From Tillandsia leiboldiana (lineage: Eukaryota; Streptophyta; Magnoliopsida; Poales; Bromeliaceae), in assembly GCA_029204045.2 (NCBI GenBank), contig CM055065.1, forward strand, positions 14,797,061 through 14,861,060: a stretch of 64,000 nucleotides of DNA, in the 5' to 3' direction. The notes below the pieces were generated by a model. It had not been told where the DNA came from, did no database searches, and worked only from the letters and a program-made list of their open reading frames with translations. Position numbers and translations under genes: made by a program. This document shows, piece after piece, positions 11,676-21,675 of the stretch (position 1 is the stretch's first letter; each line of letters starts with the position of its first letter).

Positions 11676-12034
11676 TTTTTTACTTCTTTTCTTTGTAATG
11701 CTAACAGTTGGTATGGCTGCTTGGTTTAAACCTTTATTATCAAGTTATGTAGTATGAATTTTATGCCTTTCTTTGTAATGTCCGGTGATAGAATATTGTA
11801 GATTACTTCGTTGTATTAGAGTTTCCCTAATCAGCAATGTATGTACTCTTGAATGTTGCAACTAAACACTCTTTATGTGATATGGCTATAATACTAAGTT
11901 GTTTTACATGTGTATTGATGCAGAATTGGCAGTGTTTATCTATGTCAAGCATATGATAAATTTGAGTTAGCTGTAATATTAATTTTAGATGCTATGCAAA
12001 TTGCATTAATTTTTAATTTGTAAAATATTCTGCT
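11676..12034 (+). other. Harbinger 3' non-coding region
   Basis: AT-rich sequence directly after the transposase stop, presumably 3' UTR and spacer. I see no gene or clear repeat in it. Confidence 0.6.
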
Positions 12035-12180
12035 GTGTTCTTTGGGCTTTGGAGGTGTGGGTTCCGGAACCTGATGCTGGGTTCCGAAACAAGCCTCTTG
12101 GTTCCGGAACCAGCTGTTGGGTTCCAGAACCCAGGGGGGGTACCGGTACCCACCTTGGGGTACCGGTACCCAGCAGCTAT
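12035..12180 (+). repeat. Cluster of CCGG- and ACCGGT-centred palindromes
   Basis: GGTTCCGGAACC occurs twice as a full 12-bp palindrome, with mutated copies between (GTTCCGAAAC, GTTCCAGAAC). GGTACCGGTACC follows twice. The units are spaced about 20-30 bp apart on a background of repeated TGGGTTCC/TGGGGTACC. No gene is present. Possibly binding sites near the element's end. Confidence 0.75.
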
Positions 12181-12254
12181 TAAGCTCGGATTGTGTTGCT
12201 GACTTGGAACTCATGAGGAAAGAAAGAAAGAAAGGAAGCAAAGAGAAGAAGAAG

Positions 12255-12612
12255 TGAAGTACTAAGTTGAATTTTAATTTGAAATTTTAAAAAATTTTAA
12301 TTTTAAATTTTAAACATTTAAATTTATTATTTTAAATTTTAAAATTTTAAATTTAAATTTTAAAATTTAAATTTAAAATTTTTAAAATTTCAAATTAAAA
12401 TTTTAAATTTTAAATTAAAATTTTAAAATTTTAAAATTTTACAATTTTAAAATTTTAAAATTAAAAATTAAAAATTTAAATTTGAAATTTTTAAAATTAA
12501 AAATTTTAATTTAAAATTAAAATTTTAAATTTTAAAATTTAAAATAATAAATTTAAATGTTTAAAATTTAAAATTAAAATTTTTAATTTTAAATTAAATT
12601 ATATAATTTTTA
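12255..12612 (+). repeat. AT-only imperfect inverted repeat
   Basis: Almost pure AAATTT/TTTAAA permutations. The segment AAACATTTAAATTTATTATT near 12312 is mirrored by AATAATAAATTTAAATGTTT near 12545, placing a dyad centre at about 12437 with arms around 150 bp. It could extrude as a cruciform or be a degraded foldback insertion. Confidence 0.7.
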
Positions 12613-12995
12613 ATGTGAAAATCTGATTTTAAAATTAGATTTGTTTAAATTTGAAATTTAAAATTTAAAATAATTAAAATTAATATTTAAAGCATAGTTG
12701 TATAGAGATTATAAATGTTAAAAAATACAGTTTTTACTTATGTTTTACATCATTGTATATTGATTATACAATAATGTAAAATGCACTCATATATAAGGGT
12801 AAATTTGGTATTTTGGATTACAAAAAACTACTTTTTCGATTATTCTTCTAGAATTCCAAAAAACTTACCAAACAATGTTTAGTTTATTCAAGAGAATAAG
12901 ATAGAATATTACCAAACACAATATTCATTTTATTCCTTTCTATCCTAGAATATAATGGTATTATGGGGATAAAATAATTAATGCAAGATGAAATT
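12613..12995 (+). other. Harbinger right subterminal region
   Basis: AT-rich non-coding DNA between the foldback and the terminus. A near-inverted pair around 12740-12785 (TTTTACATCATTGTAT and ATACAATAATGTAAAA) forms a possible hairpin, and TTACCAAACA recurs near 12865 and 12909, similar to the terminal CCAAACG. I see no gene. Confidence 0.5.
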
Positions 12996-13004
12996 ATCCC
13001 ATTT

Positions 13005-13019
13005 CCAAACGCAGCCTAA
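13005..13019 (+). other. Right terminal repeat and TAA target site of Harbinger
   Basis: CCAAACGCAGCC ends at 13016 and TAA follows. The reverse complement GGCTGCGTTTGG fits the terminal pattern of PIF/Harbinger elements, and TTA/TAA is their usual target duplication. The partner at the left end is deleted, so it cannot be verified in this window. Confidence 0.55.
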
Positions 13020-13597
13020 AAGTCTATAGAAGACATAGGGGGAGTTCACCCATTTCGGTAAGGTCAGACCCACCGGATAGTTGTCAAGTCCTTATGAAGG
13101 ATCCCAACCAAGAAGCCCACACTTCCTCTTATGCCCTAAGAGAAGTTTCCAATGGGTTAAAACATCACAAAACCCTAATCACAAATTCCCTTAAAAATCA
13201 TAAGGAAAATAGGTGAAAAATACCTTAGGTTGAGAGATCTTGCTAAATCTTGAAATCCAAACAAGAAAAGCTTCAAAACCAACCTACAAGAGTGTTCTAC
13301 ACCCATCAATTCGACCCCAAAAGCTAGAAATCAAAAAGCCCCAAATAAATCCTAGTTTTCCAAAAACTAGGTTTTCCTACAAAAATCCCAAAAGAAAAGG
13401 GAAAAGAAGTGTTCCAAACCTCTTTTAGCTCAAATCCCACCTTAAAAATGCAAAGGATAGGAACTAGAGCTCCAAACTTCCTTCTTCTTCAAGCTCTTGC
13501 CTCCCTCCAAGCTCTTGTAGCAAGCTTCAATGGTGGAGAAGAGAAGGTTGAAGAAGAACCCAAGTAGAGAGATGATAGTGGAGAAGGGAATCCAAGA

Positions 13598-13601
<4 letters not shown>

Positions 13602-13646
<45 letters not shown>
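13602..13646 (+). repeat. CT dinucleotide microsatellite
   Basis: About 22 uninterrupted CT units follow TCCAAGATCTCTTT. It creates Arg-Glu or Ser-Leu runs in conceptual translations, which are not real proteins. Confidence 0.95.
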
Positions 13647-13647
<1 letters not shown>

Positions 13648-13777
13648 ACACTTTCTCTTGCTCTCTCCAAATGAGAGGAAAAGAGAAGGTGAAGAGGGTT
13701 AAAAACCCTAATGTAACAAAAGCCCAAAAGCCCCATGCAAGAAATGTTATTACATTTCTTACTGTGCTGTCGAGACC

Positions 13778-13876
13778 AAAACGGTCCGGACTGCCCCAAA
13801 ACGGTCCGGACCCCGAAGGTGGAATTCCAGATTCGCGCGGACAGTCCGGACTGTCCCCGGACGGTCCGGACCCCGA
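13778..13876 (+). repeat. Clustered GGTCCGGAC-type palindromes
   Basis: ACGGTCCGGAC occurs three times and ACAGTCCGGACTGTCC once within about 100 bp. All share the TCCGGA core and follow a repeated CCAAAACGGTCC or CCCCGAAG context. The cluster lies in the probable LTR fragment H. Confidence 0.8.
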
Positions 13877-14042
13877 AGCCAAAAACCTCAAATTTTCAGA
13901 TTTTTTGAAAATTTCTGATTTGCGTCCAAACTCTCCGGAAACCTTCTAGAACCTTCCGGAAGCTTACTAAAATATCCGAAGGGTATCATTTAACCCTTCA
14001 CACACTAGAATTTTGCAATTCGCTAAAGTTTAGTGTACTACA

Positions 14043-15621
14043 TAGCGATTGAGGTGGGTGATGTTGTGAACCTCCTACTTTTGATTACCCACTAGGCATA
14101 TTAGAGATATTCCTACATTAATGTGTTAGTTGCACCCATGCAATAATTGTAGCATGCTTGTAGGAAATCAAGGACTTTTTATTAACGCTTGCATCTCCAA
14201 GGGACTAGATACTAGTAAACTGTTATATCTTGCAGAAAGGCATGTTGTCTAACATCTTGGGAATATCATGCTAAGATCATATCATGTATTATGAATATTT
14301 GGAGATTTTTATGCATGTGTAGGCCGGCTCATGACACACTAGTATATTGGATATTTAAGCAATAACATACTTTAGTTCTTACAAAGATTGGGACACCTGT
14401 ATTTATTTGACTAAGTAAAGGACTTTTGCATGCTTGTATGGTCACCTAGATAGGCCACCTTTTTCTGCTACACTATCATGCTGGAACTGACTTAGGAGAA
14501 ACCATGCTTTTTCTTCTTTCTCCTGTTATCTAGATTTAGGGGATATTGTGCTCGGGTTCGAGCAGGGGCCGGAATAGTGTAGTCAGATTGTTGGGGATTT
14601 GGGACAGGCAGGGTCTGATCGTAGGGTATTGCGGCAACTGCGAACTTTGGGCTGTTGACCGGGCTGTTATTATTGCATTAGATTGGGGAAGAGGCATCGG
14701 GCTTTCCTTAGTGGATGGTTTTTCCCACTTGTTTAGAGTCATGATCCAGTCCTGCTATATCAGGTTACTTATGGCTACTTACTTTACTCGTGCAGGTCGC
14801 TCCCCTCGAGTGCCACTCCGGAGTGTGCGTCAGACAGGCTTTGAGTCTTTGAGACTCCCTTGCATCGGTGTTATGCGTAGGCTGGCATACCCGATGCGGC
14901 AGGCAGAGCAGGCAGTACCAGTGTTGACTGGTGTTTGGATTACGTTTATTCTCAGGCAGGCATTTATATTCTGATGCATACATTTAGCAATTCTTTTAGC
15001 TTGGTATTTTAGAGGCATACTAGTGGTAGCTTTTCATCAGTAGTTATCTTCATAGCATACCACCTCTGTTTCTTTTTCGCCTCTGGTAAACCTAGTGGGC
15101 ATGTCAGAGTTTGAGGCTTAACCCACTAGGGGAGGCTACTGTTTTTATAGTAGTTCTCACCCCCATTGTACTTTTTCCTCTTTTTTTCCCCTTTGTTTTG
15201 TAGAGTCCTCTGCAGGAGTTGCTGGACCTTCCTCGGCGGATCGAGATAAGAGGATAGCGGATTAGATAGCCGTCTACCCTGTTAGCGAGCATAGCAGTTT
15301 CAGTTGTACCCCCCTTATACACTCAGACAGTTGTACAGTTGTATTTTCTCTTTCTTTTGGGTCTGGCTTCGGTCAGCTAGTTGTATATTTTTTTTTGGTG
15401 AGCTGGGAGAGACATTTGTATTATTTTGTGAGAGATGTTGTACTTTTATTTTCAGCTTTAGTCTGAGATGTATTAGCTTTAGTTCAGCTCTGTTTTTATG
15501 CTATTTTATTCTATCTTTTATATCTGAGCAGATTACCAGCGCTTCGTGTACACGGGAAATCCCGTGTGCACGGCGGATCTGTGGACGGGCTCGGGTTCTG
15601 GTTTACACCCGGGGCGTGACA
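14043..15621 (+). mobile_element. Gypsy B 5' LTR, right-hand part
   Basis: It ends GGGGCGTGACA at 15621, directly before the primer-binding site. Matches to A's LTR include the 30-bp block at 14795-14824, the hairpin set at 15012-15160 and the end from about 15530. The left limit is uncertain. The LTR must originally have been longer, since the 3' LTR sequence at 20739-20785 and 27580-27691 has no counterpart here. Confidence 0.8.
15204..15265 (+). other. Putative short coding exon in LTR B
   Basis: Behind TTTGTTTTGTAG the frame reads SSAGVAGPSSADRDKRIAD and stops at TAG 15263-15265. It aligns without gaps to the A copy; most codon differences are third-position synonymous. Confidence 0.5.
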
Positions 15622-15629
15622 GATTAGGT

Positions 15630-15641
15630 TGGTATCAGAGC
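15630..15641 (+). other. Primer-binding site, gypsy B
   Basis: TGGTATCAGAGC, complementary to initiator tRNA-Met, 8 bases after the LTR end. Confidence 0.95.
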
Positions 15642-15801
15642 TTAGGGATAGGTCAGTTGGGACTTAGAAAATCCTAGGCTTTGGCAGACCCTAGGAAGGC
15701 AGGGCGTGAGTGACGCGATATTTTGCAAAAGTCGGTGATTTATTTATTTGTCTCTTCCTGTGAGTGAAGAGGGATTGGCATATCCTATTTCTGGTGGACT
15801 A

Positions 15802-15825
15802 TTATGTTGGCTGCAGACAATATAA
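15802..15825 (+). other. Dimerisation-signal-like hairpin, gypsy B leader
   Basis: TTATGTTG (15802-15809), loop GCTGCAGA, then CAATATAA (15818-15825). Relative to A one C has become T, which changes a G-C pair to G-U and keeps the stem. It lies 160 nt after the PBS. Confidence 0.6.
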
Positions 15826-15913
15826 AGTTACAGAAATATGGGGATGTCTTTGACTTTCGCTAGATTGGGTCGAGTGTGGTTTTGATTACTGATCTGTGGT
15901 TTCTTGTGGCAGG

Positions 15914-18900
15914 ATGCCTCCCAGGCAGCAGATCCTTACCCGGGGTACCCCTATACCCCCGGAGGAGCTGGAGTAGTCCCCGCCTTCGGAGATCAGCGAG
16001 TTGAGGGCCATGGTGGCCCAGTTAGCGGAGAGTCACCGCCGGCAGGAGCAGAGGATAGAGCAGTTACTCGCCTAGAGAGAGGCGCCTCCCCCTACTACTT
16101 TTGAGGCCCCCGCACCACCAGCTATACCACCAGTATCGACGGCACCATCATCGAGCAGTGGGGCACAGGGAACGATTCGGCCGTTGACCCCGGCCGAGGA
16201 GCAGAAGATCGCCAACAAGCTCACTCAGTTTTATCAGCGAGGACCGCCTAGATTTTCGGGGCGGAGCACTCAGCCCTGGGAGATTGGAGCTTGGCTAGCG
16301 GCAATGGAGAAGTTATTCAGGGACTTCTTCATTGATCAGAGGTTTAGAGTGCACATGGCAGTGCATTGCTTGGATGGAGATGCAGACGCCTGGTGGCGTC
16401 GGGTGGAGCCCTTGGAGTTCCAGATCACTCGGCAGTTACCCTGGTCGGAGTTCAAGCGGATGATCTTGGATACTTACTTTTCTTCTAGCGTGAAGAAGAA
16501 GCTGGAGGATGATCTGAAAAACCTGCAGCAAGGCTACCGGCCAGTACTGACTTATTTCCAGGAGTTTACACAGTTGCTCAACTGCGTACCTTATGTCGCC
16601 CGAGATGGACCTCACCAGGTGGAGCTTTTCGAGATAGGTCTTCGCCCAGAGATTTACACTTTGGTGCATGCCCAGTGGCTGTAGACTCTTGAGGAGGCTG
16701 CGGAGCACGCCTAGTGGGTTGAGAGGGGGGACCACGTAGTTGCCAGACGTGGTGGTATGGTCGCTCAGAGTTCTGATAGGAAGCGACCAGCACAGGACGA
16801 TGGGGGACAGGCCAGTTCTTGGAGGCAGCCCTGACCGCCACCGCCTCAGTTCTCGGGCCATAGGCGTTCGGAGCGGCGAGGGCCTGGTGGATCCCAGAGG
16901 CCCCCAGAGCATCAGCCACAGCAGCAGCACTCGCAGCAGCAGAGATTACAGTCACGGCAGCAGAGGTCCCAGCGGCAGAGACAGCAGCAGCAGGCCAGGC
17001 AACCCCAGTCTACCGTCAGGTGCATATTCTGCAGGGGTCAGCACCCGTCTGATACTTGTGACATGAGGTTTGGCCGCTGTTATCGATGTGGACAGTCTGG
17101 CCACGTCCGAGCTACTTGCCCGCTTGTGACTTCGACAGCTCATTCCTCGGCATCAGCCCCATTTGCGCCCCAGCAGCGGCCCTATGCTCCAGCCAGCAGG
17201 GCTCCTTCCTCCCATCCTACAGATTTTCGGCCTCCAGCACAGAGCGGGCGGGTCTACGCCGCCCAGGTAGAGGACTCCTCGGCAGCCGACCACGTAGTGG
17301 CAGGTATCACTTTACTTTTTGGTATTAGAGTCCGTACTTTATTTGATACCGGTGCATCACATTCCTTTATTAGTAGAGCATTTGCATCATTACATGGACT
17401 AGAGCTAGGTCGGTTGCCACGTGCATTAGAGGTCTAGATCCCTGATCATATTTTACATGTAGAGGAGTGTTGTTGGTCCTGCCCAGTACAGGTTGAGTCA
17501 TGGGTTATGCCAGCGGACCTGATGGTCCTGAGTCAGCTATGGGACTTTGACGTAGTGCTTGGTATGGATTGGCTGGCTCGATACTTTGCGACTATAGATT
17601 GTGCCGCGAGGACGGTTACCTTTAGTGAGACAGGCCAGGAGGTGTTCGTGTATCGGGGTTCCCAGAGTGCTTTCTTCGCCTCAGTAGTTTTGACTTCTCG
17701 TGCGAGGCAGATGATCCGCAGTGGATGCGTAGCCTTTTTGGCTAGTGTGGTTGAGGAGCTTACGGCGGCACCGGGACTCGGGGATATCCCTATTGTTCGC
17801 GAGTTCCCGGATGTGTTTCCACCGGAGTTGACTAGCATGCCGCCGGATAGGGAGATTGAGTTTTTAATTGACGTAGTCCCAGGAACTGCGCCAATCTATA
17901 AGGCTTCTTACCGAATGGCCTCGGCAGAGCTGCGTGAATTAAAGGCGCAACTTCTGGACTTAATGGACAAAGGTTTTGTGAGACCAAGTGTATCGCCATG
18001 GGGAGCGCCAGTGCTATTTGTGAAAAAGAAGGATGGTTCACTTCGACTGTGTGTGGATTACCGAGAGTTGAATAAAGTGACCATCAAGAACAAGTACCCT
18101 TTGCCGCGCATTGATGATTTGTTCGACCAGCTGCAAGGGTCTTGTGTCTTCTCCAAGATCGATCTACAGTCAGGTTACCACCAATTGAAGGTGAAGGCCG
18201 AGGACATTCCAAAGACGGCGTTCAAGACACGGTACGGGCATTACGAGTTCACCGTCATGCCTTCTGGATTAACTAATGCCCCTGCCACTTTTATAGATTT
18301 GATGAATAGGATTTTTCGACCTTACCTGGATCGGTTTGTCGTAGTGTTCATCGATGATATTCTGATATACTCCCGGAGTGATGCGGAGCATGAGGAGCAT
18401 CTGAGGATTGTGCTGCAACTTCTGCGAGAGAGGAAGTTGTATGCCAAGCTATCAAAGTGTGAGTTTTGGCTTCGGGAAGTAGTCTTTTTGGGCCATGTGA
18501 TTTCAGCCACAGGAGTGGCTGTGGACCCGGCGAAGATTGAGGCAGTCCGGGATTGGCCCCGACCTACGACGGTATCAGAGGTTCGCAGTTTTATGGGTTT
18601 GGCCGGATATTACCGTCGGTTTGTGGAGGGTTTTGCGGACCTCTCCACACCCCTCACTCGTCTGACGCGTAAAAGAATTAAGTTTATTAGGAGTGAGGAT
18701 TGCCAGAGGAGCTTCGAGGACTTGAAGAATAGATTGATGTCGGCTCCTATCCTTTCCCTCCCTGTCATGGGGAAAGGATATGTGATATATAGTGATGCAT
18801 CACACAGTGGACTTGGATGCGTGCTGATGCAGGAGGGTAAGGTAATTGCTTATGCATCTCGACAGCTTAAGGATTATGAAAAGAATTACCCTACCCATGA

Positions 18901-20692
18901 TTTAGAGCTTGCTGCTGTGGTTTTCGCATTGAAGTTGTGGCGCCACTACCTGTATGGGGAACACTGCGAGATCTACACCGACCACAAGAGCTTGAAGTAC
19001 CTGTTTACACAGAAGGAGCTCAACTTGAGGCAGCGCAGATGGTTGGAACTGTTAAAGGACTATGATGTGGACATACTTTACCATCCTGGCAAGGCCAATG
19101 TGGTTGCTGATGCCCTGAGTAGGAGAGCTGTGCAGAGCCTATCTATGATGATTACTGACTAGGCGCCACTACTGGAGGAGATGAGACGGCTTGAGTGAGA
19201 GGTTGTGTCCTCTGGGGTCTCTGCTAGACTGACATCTTTAGTCGTGCAGCCCACTTTGTTGGACAGGATCATGGAGAAACAGAGTGAGGACCCTTACTTG
19301 ACCAGGATTAGAGATCAGAGTCCGAGTGATCAGACAGGGGACTTTACAGTTGATGCCTCGGGACTACTACGGTACAGGGACCGAGTGTGTGTGCCAGTGG
19401 ATACAGAGATCAGGGAGCAGATATTGAGAGAGGCCCATTATACGCCTTACACCCTCAATCCTGGCAGGACTAAGATGTATAAGGACCTCAAGGCACATTT
19501 TTGGTGGAATAGTATGAAGAGGGATATTGGGAGATTTGTAGCACAGTGTTTAACTTGCCAGCAGGTAAAAGCTGAGCACCGGGTGCCGGCTGGTAAGTTA
19601 CAGAGTCTCCCAATTCCTGAGTGGAAATGGGACCACATTACGATAGATTTTGTGGTCGAATTACCGAGGGCACAGGGAGGAGCAGATGCCATTTGGGTGA
19701 TTGTTGATCGACTCACTAAGTCCGCTCACTTCTTGCCGATGCAGACGACTTGGTCACTTGAGCGGCTGGCGCAGCTGTACCTAGATGAGATGGTGAGGCT
19801 ACATGGAGTACCCGCCTCTATTGTATTTGATCGAGACCCGAGATTTGCTTCACGCTTTTGGAGGAGCTTACATTCCACCTTGGGGACGCAGCTTAGGTTC
19901 AGCACAGCGTTTCTCCCACAGACAAACGGGCAGTCAGAGCGTACTATACAGATTCTTGAGGACATGCTTAGAGCTTGCACTTTGGACTTTGGCGGAGGTT
20001 GGGTTAGACACTTGTCACTGGCAGAGTTTGCGTACAACAATAGCTTTCAAGCGAGCATTCAGATGGCTCCGTTTGAAGCATTGTATGGACGCAAGTGTCG
20101 ATCCCCGCTTTATTGGAGCGATGTGGGAGAAAGGCGGACTTTGGGGCTAGAGTTACTGCGGGAGGCAGAGGAAAAGGTCAAGGTAATCAGGCAGCATCTA
20201 CAGACCGCCCAGAGCAGGCAGAGGAGTTATGCAGACGTGCGGAGACGAGACCTAGAGTTCTTGGTTGGGGATCATGTCTTTTTGAAGGTCTCGCCGTCCA
20301 AGGGGATCAAGAGATTTGGAGTTCGTGGGAAACTTAGCCCTCGTTATATTGGGCCTTTCGAGGTATTGGAGCGTATAGGGCCAGTTTCCTACAGGCTTGC
20401 ACTTCCTCCCAGACTTGCTGGTGTTCACGACGTGTTTCATGTATCCACCCTGAGAAGGTATGTTTATGATCCGTCGCACGTCATCGACTTCACCCCACTG
20501 GAGATCAGTGAGGACTTGAGCTATGTTGAGCGGCCGCTACGGATTCTAGACCGAGAGATGAGGGACTTGCGCAGTCGGGCCATCCCTTATGTGAAAATTC
20601 TGTGGAGCAACCATGGCGAGCGCGAGGCTACCTGGGAGCTGGAGTCGACGATGATGGACGCTTACCTCCACTTGTTCGAGGCCCCGGCTTGA
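15914..20692 (+). pseudogene. gag-pol: Gypsy B gag-pol, full length, eight nonsense codons
   Basis: This is the only complete Tekay-type polyprotein in the window, about 1,592 codons in one frame without any indel. It holds gag; zinc knuckles (CIFCRGQHPSDTC and CYRCGQSGHVRATC); protease LFDTGASHSF; RT with VVFIDDILIYS; RNase H SDASHSGLG; integrase with H-H-C-C finger, core DRDPRF and QTNGQSERT; and a C-terminal chromodomain (about 20530-20680, RPLRILDRE to WSNHGEREATWELES), which targets integration to modified chromatin. Stops fall at 15974, 16073, 16682, 16712, 16832, 17435, 19160 and 19196. By alignment to A, six sit at Gln positions (TAG) and one at an Arg position (CGA to TGA), all fitting C-to-T change; the one at 19196 has no simple origin. 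The element is dead at the protein level but structurally whole. Confidence 0.95.
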
Positions 20693-20725
20693 GGTATGAC
20701 TTTTGTTTCGAGGACAAAACCTTTT

Positions 20726-20738
20726 TAGTGGGGGAGGA
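20726..20738 (+). other. Polypurine tract, gypsy B
   Basis: TAGTGGGGGAGGA immediately precedes the LTR start TGTGGTGG at 20739. Such a tract primes plus-strand synthesis. The AGTGGGGGAGGA core is shared with C and with F (minus). Confidence 0.85.
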
Positions 20739-20785
20739 TGTGGTGGTCCAGGTCCCCATGCAGTCTTTCCCGTGAATCCACTTTT
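20739..20785 (+). mobile_element. Start of gypsy B 3' LTR, interrupted
   Basis: It begins TGTGGTGGTCCAGG after the purine tract and aligns with the first 50 bases of D's LTR through GTGAATCCACT. Copia 1 sequence takes over at about 20786. The next B LTR piece visible (27580) corresponds to about 336 bp into D's LTR, so roughly 280 bp is missing. Confidence 0.65.
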
Positions 20786-21675
20786 TCTTTAGAATAATTT
20801 CACAAAATCTAGAAATAGATTGTAAGCACTTTTGTGTATCAACTTTAAACGAAAATCATCGTTTCATACAATAAGAAATAGATTATGCCAAATCTATCAA
20901 TAACATCCAACAAATGAAATAAAAATTTATAAAAATTAAATCCCTTAAAGTTGAACAACTTCAATTACATCTAACTTGATCTTATGAGTAATGCCTTTAT
21001 CAAATCATCAATTCGGTAAAGAAAATGAAATACAAAGATCAATAGATGTCTGAAATCCCAGATACGTTAGATAATATATCTAGTCAATTTATTGAAGAGA
21101 GTGGCTCTTTGAGCATCTTTCATTAAAATTCCCACCTTATACCAACCTTGAAATTTTGACAGAGTCAAGTATTTCAACATGCATTTTATTTAATCAAACT
21201 TGGAAAACCTTGCTTGGTATACATGTGGTAGCTGCACACAGTACTCGGACGACCGAGGTGGTAGCTCTTTCCTCCATGTGGTGGTAGTTTTCACACTCCT
21301 CATTGGGATGTAACTCTTTCCACATCTTTTGAGCATAACACTTTTTCTTTGACTCCCCCTCAATTGGCTATCAATTATTTAAGATATAAAGTATTCAACC
21401 AAACATTGATATCGATTTCATACTCAACCAAACATAGAGATCATTGAGAGAGAAATTGACTTTGATCAAAACAAAGATGATTTAATTGACATAAATGATC
21501 ATTGCATCAAATGAAATATTATGATATCTAAAGCATAATAAATTTCTAAATATATAAAAGGATGCAGTTAAAGTCAATAAAAACTAATGCTCAATTAATG
21601 TACTATGTCTAAGCATAGATAATGAACAAAAACACAAAAATAAAACCTAACCTAAACAAAAGTTTCAAAAAGAGG
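20786..21675 (-). other. Copia 1 3' non-coding region
   Basis: No coding sequence is seen. From about 20820 to 21600 it matches copia 2 at 49467-50270 at about 90% or more by eye, including a small GTGGTAGCT repeat (21227-21290) and a CTTTGACTCCCCCTCAATT stretch near the left part. In SIRE-type elements this position may hold an env-like frame; none is visible here. Confidence 0.75.

Larger units (their letters stand above)
7016..13016 (+). mobile_element. PIF/Harbinger DNA transposon, left end lost
   Basis: The element carries the two genes typical of plant PIF/Harbinger elements, a Myb/SANT-like DNA-binding protein and a DDE transposase, both on the plus strand. The right end reads CCAAACGCAGCC followed by TAA, fitting a PIF-type terminal repeat (outer GGCTGCGTTTGG) and a 3-bp TAA/TTA target duplication. 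The left terminal repeat and the start of the first gene were removed by the LTR at 7015. Long non-coding stretches between and after the genes hold minisatellites and foldback repeats. Confidence 0.8.
13017..14042 (-). mobile_element. Probable LTR fragment of an unidentified element (H)
   Basis: On the minus strand it would begin TGTAGTACACTAAAC at 14042. It holds a CT microsatellite at 13602-13646 and CCGG palindromes at about 13780-13875, and no coding capacity. It separates Harbinger from gypsy B's LTR. The far end is not visible because Harbinger begins at 13016. It could instead be part of B's own LTR. Confidence 0.4.

Noticed and set aside
13240..13428. 62-codon frame in LTR fragment H
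   Set aside because: No start context, domain or conservation to support it.
20786..21675. Env-like gene downstream of copia 1 pol
   Set aside because: No open frame of useful length, no signal peptide or membrane segment is visible on the minus strand.
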